The notes under the pieces: generated by a model
The model's database searches: none
Seen by the model: the letters and a program-made list of their open reading frames with translations, nothing else
Told to the model about the DNA's origin: nothing
Position numbers and translations under genes: made by a program
Part shown: positions 35,355 through 43,337 of the stretch, one piece after another
How positions within the stretch are numbered: the stretch's first letter is position 1
Layout: every line of letters begins with the position of its first letter
Assembly: GCF_029840925.1 (NCBI RefSeq)
Contig: NZ_JAOCDM010000001.1
Coordinates: 62,001-126,000 of the forward strand
Length of the DNA stretch: 64,000 bases
Source of the DNA: Pseudomonas sp. GD03858
GTDB taxonomy: Bacteria; Pseudomonadota; Gammaproteobacteria; Pseudomonadales; Pseudomonadaceae
Reading direction: 5' to 3'

Positions 35355-36335
35355 ATGAATCCCACCATTATGACACAGCGTAAATCTTGGCTGGTTGGAA
35401 AAGCTTCCAGCGGAGGTCGAGCTCTCACAGTAGCTCTTCTGCTCTTCGCAGCCGAACAGTCCATAGCGCTGACCACCCCCGCCATCATTGCTTCCATCAC
35501 ATCACTGCAGTGTCTGGAGTACCGCATCGTCGGGATCTGCTATTGGCTGCTGTGCACGCCCTTCGGCTGCACAGTGCGAACCTCGCCCAAGGTCCGCCAC
35601 TTCATTCCTGAACTGGTGGTGTCGAGCTATGCCGACACCGGCAGCAACCCCTGGGGCGAGATGTCTGCCTTGTCGGCGCCAACGCCCCTGTCGCAAGGCG
35701 GGGGAAACCTGATCACGCCCTCGCTGCAGCGCAACAACCTGCCCCGCTTCAAGAATGTCGACGGTATCGGACATCCCGGCGGCGCCGCACTTACCGCCCT
35801 GGCCCACAGCTTCGGCTATGCATGTCCAAGCGGTGCGGTGCCACTTGCACCCTATTACCTCAGCACGCTCGATCCATTGGCCTGGCGCCACGCCGTCCCC
35901 GAGTCTGTCTACCCGCAGGCGCTCATCCCGGGCGTGCGCGAAATCGGGAGCCAGGCCCTCGGCAACATGTGGGGCAGCGTCTACCCGCGCCAAGGCTTCC
36001 TGGTACAGCCCGACGACTTCAAGGCCGCTGCGGTGATGGCGCAGCGCGCCAGCGATTTCATCACCCGTGCCGGCCAGCCGCACGTCTATCTGCCGCTGCA
36101 GCCGATGCCAGCTCCCGGCTATTGGCCGCCACAGCCAGTGATGGAGAACAACGTCAACAACCACCGCTGGCAGTTGCTCGTACCGATGGTGCAGAGCACC
36201 TGCGCCATTTTCCCGACCACGACCATCCAGAGTGCCGAGGGCGCCTACGCCTGGTCGCTGTGGCGGCCGTATCGCTGCTGCCAACGCATGGGCCAGACCT
36301 TCCTGTTCAGCATCGACTTTGATGGAGGCCAGTGA
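35355..36335 (+). CDS. TIGR03756-family ICE protein (TraU-like), 326 aa
   Basis: Secreted protein with the signature LQCLEYRIVGICYWLLCTPF and HFIPELVVSSYADTGSNPWG, and a Cys-rich C-terminus (YRCCQRMGQTFLF). This is the TraU-like periplasmic assembly protein of GI-type secretion. ATG at 35355 with an in-frame alternative at 35370; the ribosome site is weak. In related ICEs a TIGR03757 gene normally precedes it; here the AT-rich cargo pair lies in that place. Confidence 0.9.
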   Translation: MNPTIMTQRKSWLVGKASSGGRALTVALLLFAAEQSIALTTPAIIASITSLQCLEYRIVGICYWLLCTPFGCTVRTSPKVRHFIPELVVSSYADTGSNPWGEMSALSAPTPLSQGGGNLITPSLQRNNLPRFKNVDGIGHPGGAALTALAHSFGYACPSGAVPLAPYYLSTLDPLAWRHAVPESVYPQALIPGVREIGSQALGNMWGSVYPRQGFLVQPDDFKAAAVMAQRASDFITRAGQPHVYLPLQPMPAPGYWPPQPVMENNVNNHRWQLLVPMVQSTCAIFPTTTIQSAEGAYAWSLWRPYRCCQRMGQTFLFSIDFDGGQ

Positions 36336-37690
36336 TGAACACGTCCTTGCTTGGGTTGGTGTGTCTGCTCGTATGCGCCGCCGGCCACGGCGCCGAGAGC
36401 GGCTACCACTTGGGTGACCAGGCCCAGGTGCTGGATGACCGCGTGATGTACACCATCGGTGGCGGATCGGCGGCGGGCGCCCCCTCCTCGCTCTACCGCC
36501 CCAGCGGACTCGGCGTCGGCCTGTCCTGGCGCGCGAACATGATGTGCGGAAACATGAACCTCTCCAACACCCTGCAGAACCAGCTCAATGGTGCCACCCA
36601 GGGTTTCCAACAAATCATGGGCAACGTCATCCAGAACGCCACCCAGGCGGTGATGTCGCTGCCAGCAATGATCATCCAGCGCGCCAATCCCGGGCTGTAT
36701 GAGCTGCTGAGCAACGGCGTGCTCCAGGGGCGCATCGACTTCGACCGCTCCAAGCTCACCTGCCAGGCGATGGCGGCGAAGATGGCTGACAAGGTGGATC
36801 AGGCCGGTTGGGGAGCTCTGGCGCAGAACCAGGAAATGCAGCACAACCTGGAGCAGTCCGACGGTGATGCCGTAACCGCAGTGAAAGACACCGAATCCAA
36901 TAACGGCAACAACGGCGTTAGCTGGGTGGGTGGGCAGAAAGCCGGTGGCCACGGGCAGGCACCCATCCGAGTGACCTCGGATGTGGTCAAAGCAGGCTAC
37001 AACCTGCTGCACAACCGTTCGGTCGAGGACACTTCCGCGGTTGGCTCGGGCTGTCAAAACGGCGCGATTTGCCAGGCCTGGTCGAACCCCGAAGAGGCGG
37101 CTGAGTGGGCAACCCGGGTGCTCGGCGAAACCGAGGTGGAGACCTGCGACGATTGCGAGACGCTGCGCGTGAGCGCGGGTGTAGGCCTCACGCCACTGAT
37201 CCAGGAAACCTACACCCAACACCTCGAAGGCTTGCAGCGCATGTTGTCGGGCGCTGAGGAGCCCACGCCAGAAAACCTCGGCAAAGTCTCCAGCCCGTTG
37301 CTGCAGGTCTCCCGCGGTGTCATCGAAGGCCTGCGCGATGACCCCGACCAGAACCTGCTGGCCCGGCGCCTGGCCAGCGAGACCGCGCTGTCGAGCGTGA
37401 TTTACAAAGCGATGCTGCTGCAGCGCACATTGCTCGCCGGTAGCCGTGAACCCAATGTCGCGTCGACGCAGCCTGCCACCACCGCCCTCAACAGTAACGT
37501 CGAAACGCTGGAGCGCGAGATCCGCCTGCTGCAAACGGAGTTGCAAGTGCGCCAAGCGCTGGCCACCAACACTGCCAGCCTGGTCCTCGATCGCCGCGCC
37601 GGTGGCGCTGATGCCTCACGCAATATCGACCAGCGCGATCCACGCCCAGACCGCCTGCAGCGAGCGGATCAGGGAAGGAGCACGCCATGA
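36335..37690 (+). CDS. TIGR03755-family ICE protein (TraH-like), 451 aa
   Basis: Signal peptide (LGLVCLLVCAAGHGAES), then YTIGGGSAAGAPSSLYRPSG and CGNMNLSNTLQNQLNGATQG, diagnostic for TIGR03755. A long helical C-terminal region with a coiled coil (LEREIRLLQTELQVRQAL) follows. Periplasmic partner of the TIGR03756 protein. The ATG overlaps the preceding stop (TGATG); its own end overlaps the next start by 4 nt. Confidence 0.91.
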   Translation: MNTSLLGLVCLLVCAAGHGAESGYHLGDQAQVLDDRVMYTIGGGSAAGAPSSLYRPSGLGVGLSWRANMMCGNMNLSNTLQNQLNGATQGFQQIMGNVIQNATQAVMSLPAMIIQRANPGLYELLSNGVLQGRIDFDRSKLTCQAMAAKMADKVDQAGWGALAQNQEMQHNLEQSDGDAVTAVKDTESNNGNNGVSWVGGQKAGGHGQAPIRVTSDVVKAGYNLLHNRSVEDTSAVGSGCQNGAICQAWSNPEEAAEWATRVLGETEVETCDDCETLRVSAGVGLTPLIQETYTQHLEGLQRMLSGAEEPTPENLGKVSSPLLQVSRGVIEGLRDDPDQNLLARRLASETALSSVIYKAMLLQRTLLAGSREPNVASTQPATTALNSNVETLEREIRLLQTELQVRQALATNTASLVLDRRAGGADASRNIDQRDPRPDRLQRADQGRSTP

Positions 37691-37992
37691 TGCCGTTTTC
37701 TGTGAGGAGCTCGGTCGTTCGGGGCCTGCTGATTCTCGGCGTCGTGATGGTCATGTTGCTGATTGCCTCGATGGCGCTGCAATTGAGCGGCCCCCAGTTG
37801 GAATGGATCAAGGAGGCACGGGGGAGTACGCCCTTTTTCGGCTACTGGCGAGCCCTGCTGTACGCGCTGATCCTCGCCGGCTGGGCCGCAGCACTCCGCT
37901 TGCGGCCGCACCCGGAAGAGCAGCAACGGCTATTGCGCTTGGGCCTGATCGGCTTCGGCTCGATCATCCTGGTCGAACTGTCGCGCGTGTGA
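37687..37992 (+). CDS. Small ICE membrane protein, 101 aa
   Basis: Three hydrophobic segments (LLILGVVMVMLLIASMALQL; YALILAGWAAALRL; LIGFGSIILVELSRV) with short charged loops. Such a gene is usual between TIGR03755 and traG in this element class. No specific function known. Tightly coupled on both sides. Confidence 0.8.
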   Translation: MMPFSVRSSVVRGLLILGVVMVMLLIASMALQLSGPQLEWIKEARGSTPFFGYWRALLYALILAGWAAALRLRPHPEEQQRLLRLGLIGFGSIILVELSRV

Positions 37993-38001
37993 GGTGCAGC
38001 C

Positions 38002-39543
38002 ATGAACATGAGCACCAACAGCTACCTCGAATACTACCTGTCGCTGCTGGCCTGGATCATCAACAACGGCATCTGGAACACGCTGGCGGACACCGGGCTG
38101 TTCGCCGCGCCGTTTGGGGCGATCATCCTGCAGGAGTGGTTATCCGCCCGCCAACAGGGGGCCGACGAAGGCAACAAAGGCTTGCTGTCGATCCCCCGCG
38201 TCGAGAACCGCCTGTGGATGAGCTATATCGTCATCCTGTTTGGTTGCATACCGTTTTTCCCGATGAACCTTTCCTCCGTGACCTTCGACGATGCGGCGAG
38301 CCAGCGCTGTGGCGTGTCTATGGCCAAACCCGCCGACACGGCCTGGGGAACAACCTTCAACACCATCGGCGAGAAATCGGCGAATGTGCCGGTGTGGTGG
38401 TACCTAGTACATGCCATGAGCAAGGGCGTCACCGCCGCTGCCACGGCGTCCATCCCTTGCGCACCCGACATCCGCGCGATGCGCATGGAGATCGACAGCT
38501 CGCGGATCAATGACCAGGTACTGCTGCAGGAGGTCGCCGACTTCACCCGCGACTGCTACGGCTTTTCGCGCTCGCGGTTGTTTACCAACCGTCCCGAGCT
38601 GGACGAATCGCAGAGCTACGATGCGTCCTGGATCGGCTCAACCTTCTTGCTCAACACGCCCGGCTATTACGACACGGATCGCTCGCGCACGCCCCGGGTT
38701 GATTGGCCATATGACGAGACGCGGGACACCTCCCTGCCCCGGTTGGACAACGGTGCGGGTTACCCAACCTGTAAGCAATGGTGGAGTGATACCACAGTGG
38801 GCTTGCGCGACCGCCTGGTCGCCGAGGTCGATCCCAATCTGCTCACGCAGTTGCGCGGCTGGCTGACCGGGCGGAGCTCCACCGAAATCGAAGATGCCAC
38901 CCTGCGTGAACTGGTTAGCCCGCACCAGCAGTCATTGAGCATGGCGCCTGGTCAGGTGTTCCAGGACTACGGCAGCAGTGCCCGAGGCGGCTCGTTGACG
39001 CAGGGGCTCAACAATCTCGCCACCAACACCGGCCTGGCGCTGGGCTCTTTCAGTAATTTCCCGGCGATGAATGCGCTACGCGCTGCATTGCCCATGGTTC
39101 AGGCCTTTCTGATCATGGGCACGATCATCAGCTTGCCGCTGGTGCTACTGATCAGCACCTACCACCTCAAAGCTTTGATGACAGTCACCTTCGCGCTGTT
39201 CACACTTCATATGCTGACATTTTGGTGGGAGCTGGCCCGCTGGATCGACTCAAGCATGCTCGACACGCTGTACCACCAGGTCTCTGCCACGGACCAGGCG
39301 CTTTTAACATTGCCAACGGCAGGGTTCATGGATGGGACGGTCACCGCGCAGGTGATCGAATATGTCATGGGCGCAATGTTCATTGTCTTGCCAGCTTTGT
39401 TCGTCGGCACCATGAGCTGGGCAGGCTATGCCGTCGGTAACGGGATCCAGAGCATGTTGGCAAGCGGGGGCAAGAACGCAACCGACGCTGCAAGCAAAGG
39501 CACAGCGCAACTGACAAGTGCCGGCAAGAAATCAATCAGGTGA
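38002..39543 (+). CDS. traG: TraG N-terminal-domain conjugation protein, 513 aa
   Basis: Polytopic inner-membrane protein with helices at both ends (LLAWIINNGIWNTLADTGLF; LIMGTIISLPLVLLISTYHL; VMGAMFIVLPALFVGTMSWA) and a central periplasmic part. The pattern ENRLWMSYIVILFGCIPFFP is typical of the ICE TraG-N family involved in mating-pair stabilisation or pilus assembly. It is the last gene of the transfer operon and converges, with a short overlap, on the DUF3742 gene. Confidence 0.91.
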   Translation: MNMSTNSYLEYYLSLLAWIINNGIWNTLADTGLFAAPFGAIILQEWLSARQQGADEGNKGLLSIPRVENRLWMSYIVILFGCIPFFPMNLSSVTFDDAASQRCGVSMAKPADTAWGTTFNTIGEKSANVPVWWYLVHAMSKGVTAAATASIPCAPDIRAMRMEIDSSRINDQVLLQEVADFTRDCYGFSRSRLFTNRPELDESQSYDASWIGSTFLLNTPGYYDTDRSRTPRVDWPYDETRDTSLPRLDNGAGYPTCKQWWSDTTVGLRDRLVAEVDPNLLTQLRGWLTGRSSTEIEDATLRELVSPHQQSLSMAPGQVFQDYGSSARGGSLTQGLNNLATNTGLALGSFSNFPAMNALRAALPMVQAFLIMGTIISLPLVLLISTYHLKALMTVTFALFTLHMLTFWWELARWIDSSMLDTLYHQVSATDQALLTLPTAGFMDGTVTAQVIEYVMGAMFIVLPALFVGTMSWAGYAVGNGIQSMLASGGKNATDAASKGTAQLTSAGKKSIR

Positions 39544-39894
39544 CTTAAAATCGCCTATGTAATGGCCGTTGCTATCGTAATCGCCAATATAGAGGTCAGC
39601 ACCCAACGCATCTGGGACTGATTTTTCTCGATTTGCCATAGGTTCAGCGCTCTCCCACCAACTGCGAATCAAGACAACTACAAAGTTGGTGATGATCAGC
39701 AAAGAGAAAGTGAGAGCTACGGCAGCAAGACCAAACAAGCAAAGCAACTTTCCACCTGCCATCACCAAAAAATGACTACGTGGACGTTGAGACGAGCTTT
39801 GAGAGCTAACTATCTTGGAAATCAAATTTCGCCAGACTTTGCCAAGGGCAAACCCTATACGGCCTGAAAATGAATAACTACGGACCTGCTTCAT
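39532..39894 (-). CDS. DUF3742-family protein, 120 aa
   Basis: Minus-strand gene at the end of the transfer operon, the usual place of DUF3742 genes. It has one or two central transmembrane helices (LLCLFGLAAVALTFSLLIIT, then NFVVVLIRSWW) and the C-terminal repeat YIGDYDSNGHYIGDFKSPD. ATG at 39894 has GGAGGT upstream and is preferred over 39909. Role unknown; its 3' end overlaps traG by 12 nt. Confidence 0.87.
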   Translation of the reverse strand: MKQVRSYSFSGRIGFALGKVWRNLISKIVSSQSSSQRPRSHFLVMAGGKLLCLFGLAAVALTFSLLIITNFVVVLIRSWWESAEPMANREKSVPDALGADLYIGDYDSNGHYIGDFKSPD

Positions 39895-40331
39895 CTCACA
39901 CCTCCACAAGCTGATAGCCCGTTGGATCCAAGATTTTAGTCTACTCCTTTCCTATCCACGAATAGCACCGCTCATCGTTCAGCAGCGGACTAAAACATCG
40001 CCTTGGACCAATATGGACACGAACCCTAAATCTGCATCTGGCCCACCGTTGACCACACTCAGCTTGCCTGATATTGAGTAAGTGCAATCGCTGGTTTTCC
40101 AGCACCCCAGGTAGCCATAACCTTTGAGGCTACGTCACGCTTGTGATGGTTGTCCCCAAATGCGATTCGCGTTCGGCAGCTCGCAAGATCACCTTAACCC
40201 GGTGATGGACGCCTTCTAACCCTTCGGGCTCAGCGAGCCCGCATCCTCAACGCACCCTACTCAATCCATTCCAGTGCTGGGAATTCTCCCAGTCGGGTGG
40301 CATTCCTCCGCACCTTCTGGAGGATCTCATC
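39895..40331. promoter_or_regulatory. Leader region before DUF3085 with several hairpins
   Basis: 437 bp between the leftward DUF3742 gene and the rightward DUF3085 gene. It contains leader repeat copy B (40100-40217), a perfect CGGGCTC-agc-GAGCCCG hairpin near 40225-40241 and a CTGGGA-attc-TCCCAG hairpin near 40277-40292. The rightward gene has GGAGG before its ATG. No gene is seen in the gap. Confidence 0.55.
40100..40217 (+). repeat. ICE leader repeat, copy B
   Basis: Diverged copy of 12262-12376. The core reads CCCCAAATGCGATTCGCGTT followed by CGGCAGCTCGCA and is followed, as in copy A, by an inverted repeat (ATCACC...GGTGAT). The stem is kept although its sequence and loop differ, which argues for a conserved structure. 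It lies about 115-230 bp before the DUF3085 gene. Confidence 0.65.
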
Positions 40332-40697
40332 ATGCTGCGTTTTACAGGCACTGAGCTTCACGCCGTGTTGGCCGAGGCCGGTATCAATGGTTGCAGAGTG
40401 ATACTGGTCAAGGACCACGGTGTTTACCTAATGTCCGAGATAGGCGAAAGCAAACCAGATGGCAACGGCCGTAAACGCGTGGCCTACGCCACTGGATGCA
40501 ACCCTGAGGTCGACGACTTCGACACTTGGTGGAATCGGGCTCGCGATGAATTCGGCGGCGATGATTTTGCCGAGTATTTCGACATTGATGATCCTGTGCT
40601 CGCCAGTCTTCGCGGAACAGCAGGATCGCTGGTGCTGGAGGCCACCTCTACCCACCTGTACATCGCTGCCGAGGTTGCCCTGCCCGGGAAATCCTGA
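40332..40697 (+). CDS. DUF3085-family protein, 121 aa
   Basis: Recognised by KRVAYATGCNPEVDDFDTWW and ARDEFGGDDFAEYF, features of DUF3085. Small cytoplasmic protein often carried by conjugative elements near anti-restriction genes; activity unknown. GGAGG lies 9-10 nt before the ATG at 40332. Preceded by leader copy B, so probably under the same control as the STY4534 gene. Confidence 0.8.
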   Translation: MLRFTGTELHAVLAEAGINGCRVILVKDHGVYLMSEIGESKPDGNGRKRVAYATGCNPEVDDFDTWWNRARDEFGGDDFAEYFDIDDPVLASLRGTAGSLVLEATSTHLYIAAEVALPGKS

Positions 40698-40993
40698 ACG
40701 CTCTAGTAACCCAGGCGATGTTCCAGGGAAGCACGAGTTTGTGCTTCTCTGGGATATCGCTCACTTCAATCTTTACGCCGGCAGCCGCCGTTCATCTAGA
40801 AGTTTCGAATAGAAAGCCTTCGCTGGAAGCGGCTGGAAACTTGACCTGCTCGGTGCCCTAAATTGAGCATTGACCCCACAGGCAAGCGCGTTTTAATGCC
40901 TAGACACGCCAAGTTCACAGTCTGAGTTGTGGTGATGGGACTTCCCCAAGTTGTTCGTGAAGCCATCGCCGGATCAGCTCCCGGGAGGCACCA
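40698..40993. other. Intergenic region after DUF3085
   Basis: 296 bp without a convincing gene. A short piece (TTCCCCAAG near 40950) resembles the start of the leader core but the remainder does not align. Confidence 0.4.
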
Positions 40994-41320
40994 GTGTCCA
41001 GGAAGAACCGCTCTTTGCCCGCCATTGTCCTGAGCCCAGGCGTATGGCGATTCATCGCCGAGGTTCGTACGGCTACTGACGCAGTCGATCAATCAGGGCA
41101 GCGCTTGCAAGCCGTCTTGGGAATCGCCTTGGCTTCAGTAAGTCGTCGCCGTCTACGCCAGTCGCTCGAGTTGCTGTTCGGTCAAGCTTCCCAAAGCGAC
41201 TCACGCTCATCGACGGCTGCCCCTCAGTTACTGGTAAGTCACATCACGCCAGCGACCGGCCCTGTTTTTCTTCACATCAGGTTGCCACATGAGATCGGTG
41301 TGGACATCTCACCGGACTGA
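40994..41320 (+). CDS. Possible hypothetical protein, 108 aa
   Basis: GTG start at 40994 with a good GGGAGG site. The first 60 residues read as a plausible helical protein (PAIVLSPGVWRFIAEVRTAT; LQAVLGIALASVSRRRLRQS; LELLFGQ). The remainder is less protein-like and overlaps the partial leader copy C, so the true gene may be shorter or absent. No family recognised. Confidence 0.4.
   Translation: MSRKNRSLPAIVLSPGVWRFIAEVRTATDAVDQSGQRLQAVLGIALASVSRRRLRQSLELLFGQASQSDSRSSTAAPQLLVSHITPATGPVFLHIRLPHEIGVDISPD
41187..41208 (+). repeat. Partial leader repeat, copy C
   Basis: CTTCCCAAAGCGACTCACGC followed by TC closely resembles the leader core of copies A and B (CCCCAAGTGCGACTCGCGCT). It lies about 200 bp before ardC, a distance like that in the other copies. 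Flanking homology is weak. Confidence 0.4.
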
Positions 41321-41403
41321 AAGTCCGCACTACCCCTGTCCACTTACCCCACCGGGAACCCTTCCCGGCCGGGCAGCGTTCCCCTCTTTGACTGGAGAAC
41401 GTC

Positions 41404-42342
41404 ATGTCCGATATCTACCTGGACGTCACCAACAAGATTGTCAGCGCCCTGAGCCAAGGGGTCATCCCGTGGATCAAACCCTGGACCACTTCAGGCTCCA
41501 GTGCTGACGCACCTTTCCCCATCAACGCGATCACCCGGCGCCCCTACGCCGGCATCAACATTCCACTGTTGTGGGCCGAAGCGCGTCTGCGCGGGTACCG
41601 CCAGGATCGCTGGCTCACCTACAACCAGGCCCGCAAAGCCGGTGGCCACGTGCGCAAGGGCGAACAATCGACCCTCGCGGTGCTGTACAACCCCATGAGC
41701 AAGGAAGCACACGACAAAGACGGTCAGGTCGTCCGTGATGAGCAAGGCAACGTCAAGATGGTGCAATTCGCGCTACTGCGGACGCATTGCCTGTTCAACA
41801 TCGAGCAGACTGAGGGACTTCCCAACGAGGAACAGCAGCACGCCGAGGGTGAAGAACCGCTGGCGTTCATCGATCATGCACCTGCCGAGCGTCTGTTGGC
41901 CGCCAGCGGCGCACGTATCGAGCATCGCTATGGGGATGACGCATTCTATCTACCGATCCGGGATCTCATTCAATTGCCCACCAAGGCCCAGTTCGTGGAC
42001 GTCGGCAGCTACTACGCGACCGCGCTGCATGAGCTGACGCACTGGTCGGGTCACCACGCCCGCCTCAACCGGGAAGGCATCACTGGCGGGCATGGATTCG
42101 GCTCTCCAGCGTACGCCTTCGAGGAGTTGGTCGCCGAGATGGGTGCAGCATTTCTCTGCGCCCTCACCGGCACCCAGGGCGAGCTGCGCCACGAGGAGTA
42201 TCTGGCGTCCTGGTTGAAGATACTCAAGGAAGATAAGCGGGCCATCTTCCGCGCAAGTGGGCTGGCCCGTGAGGCGTCCGAGTTCCTGTTGGCGCTGCTG
42301 CCAGATCAGGCTACCGAGGCAACGGAACGGCTCACAGCGTGA
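41404..42342 (+). CDS. ardC: ArdC-family anti-restriction protein, 312 aa
   Basis: N-terminal ssDNA-binding domain (IYLDVTNKIVSALSQGVIPW; YNQARKAGGHVRKGEQSTLA) and C-terminal zincin-like metallopeptidase domain with HELTHWSGHH at 209-218 and the EELVAEMGAAFLC helix. ArdC proteins protect incoming conjugative DNA from restriction. The ATG at 41404 has GGAGAA upstream. A strong terminator follows directly. Confidence 0.94.
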   Translation: MSDIYLDVTNKIVSALSQGVIPWIKPWTTSGSSADAPFPINAITRRPYAGINIPLLWAEARLRGYRQDRWLTYNQARKAGGHVRKGEQSTLAVLYNPMSKEAHDKDGQVVRDEQGNVKMVQFALLRTHCLFNIEQTEGLPNEEQQHAEGEEPLAFIDHAPAERLLAASGARIEHRYGDDAFYLPIRDLIQLPTKAQFVDVGSYYATALHELTHWSGHHARLNREGITGGHGFGSPAYAFEELVAEMGAAFLCALTGTQGELRHEEYLASWLKILKEDKRAIFRASGLAREASEFLLALLPDQATEATERLTA

Positions 42343-42359
42343 CTTTTCACCTTCAACAG

Positions 42360-42386
42360 AAAGGCCCCAACCGGGGCCTTTGTTTT
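42360..42386 (+). terminator. Strong terminator after ardC
   Basis: AAAGGCCCC-AACC-GGGGCCTTT followed by GTTTT. It starts 18 nt after the ardC stop and can serve both convergent genes. Confidence 0.92.
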
Positions 42387-42428
42387 GCCTGCAACGCCGA
42401 CCATCGGCCGCTGCAATTGAGCGAGCGA

Positions 42429-42794
42429 TTACTGCAGCCAGCTCTCGACGACATCCGAGCCGTGCTCCTGCTTCCACTGCTTGAGGATCTTGTGGTTGCC
42501 GCCCTTGGTTTCGACGATCTCGCCGCTGTGCGGGTGCTTGTAGCGTTTGACTTCACGCGGCTTGCGCTGAGCGCCGGTGGCGGCGCTGGAGGTGGCCACG
42601 CTCACACCCTTGGACGGGTCGAGAATGGTGATGACCTGGCGCAGGTTCATGCCGTACTCATCCAGCAAGGCCTTGAGCTTTTGTTCGAACTCGATTTCCT
42701 GCTTCAGGCCGGAATCGTTTTTCATCGCGTCCAGCTGTTGAAGTTGAGCAGCCAGTTGAGCTTCCAGTGCTTTGAATTCGGCAAGTTTGGACAT
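42429..42794 (-). CDS. MvaT/MvaU-type H-NS-like silencer, 121 aa
   Basis: N-terminal coiled coil (EFKALEAQLAAQLQQLDAMK; IEFEQKLKALLDEYGMNLRQ) for oligomerisation, a flexible linker and the C-terminal AT-hook-like binding motif YKHPHSGEIVETKGGNHK of Pseudomonas MvaT proteins. Core-genome MvaT silences AT-rich foreign DNA; element-borne copies can moderate fitness cost or silence cargo. The defence cargo here is AT-rich, so it is a natural target (inference). ATG at 42794, convergent with ardC. Confidence 0.93.
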   Translation of the reverse strand: MSKLAEFKALEAQLAAQLQQLDAMKNDSGLKQEIEFEQKLKALLDEYGMNLRQVITILDPSKGVSVATSSAATGAQRKPREVKRYKHPHSGEIVETKGGNHKILKQWKQEHGSDVVESWLQ

Positions 42795-42921
42795 GTGAAA
42801 TCTTTCCTAGGGTTGGGGCATGTGTGGTGATATTACCTGAGGCACAACTACTATCCGAGCGTTAATTCGCTCTTCAGCTAACTTTTCATCCCTCAAAATG
42901 TGCACATATCTATGTGACTAA

Positions 42922-43116
42922 TCAGTCCGGCAAGAACTGGCAAAGGTGGCCCACTAGTTTACGAGGTGCAGCACTGTTGCCGATTTTGAAAAGCATATCG
43001 CGCTGACTACGTGGCAGCTGTTTCGCACAGCGCTTGGCTGCTGATCGAATGGCAGCATCGGTCCCATGAATCCGGTCGGCCAGTAGCATGATTAAAATGG
43101 CATCGTTCAACGTCAT
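42922..43116 (-). CDS. Small hypothetical protein, 64 aa
   Basis: ATG at 43116 (MTLNDAILIMLLADRIHGTD) is favoured over an upstream in-frame start at 43134. Helical, basic, cytoplasmic (IRSAAKRCAKQLPRSQRDML). Similar short Pseudomonas proteins occur as DUF7740-like hypotheticals; the assignment is tentative. It is divergent from traI. Confidence 0.6.
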   Translation of the reverse strand: MTLNDAILIMLLADRIHGTDAAIRSAAKRCAKQLPRSQRDMLFKIGNSAAPRKLVGHLCQFLPD

Positions 43117-43134
43117 CAGGCTACCTTCCCCCAA

Positions 43135-43337
43135 ATAGTGCCGAACAGTCTACCTCCCGAAAAAAGGACAGGCCGTTCCCGCACCACACGTAACCCGATG
43201 CGCCAGGCTTCGAATTTACGCGTTCGCGAAAAGGGCCTAGAGGGTAAAGGGTAACGGCAGCAATGGAAGGGGGCACAAGGGTAAGAGCTCTATCCGAAAA
43301 GGCAAAAGGACCTTCTGAATGCAAAGCAGGTAATGCG
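43135..43337. promoter_or_regulatory. Region upstream of traI with GGGTAA repeats (oriT candidate)
   Basis: About 200 bp between a leftward small gene and the relaxase. It holds three direct copies of GGGTAA (near 43243, 43250 and 43284) and a CGCG-TT-CGCG palindrome near 43220. Relaxase-adjacent regions commonly contain oriT, but no known MOBH nick sequence was recognised. Confidence 0.3.

Noticed and set aside
36245..37555. 436-codon minus-strand frame opposite the TIGR03755 gene
   Set aside because: Shadow of a real GC-rich gene; Gly/Arg/His-rich composition with no family signature.
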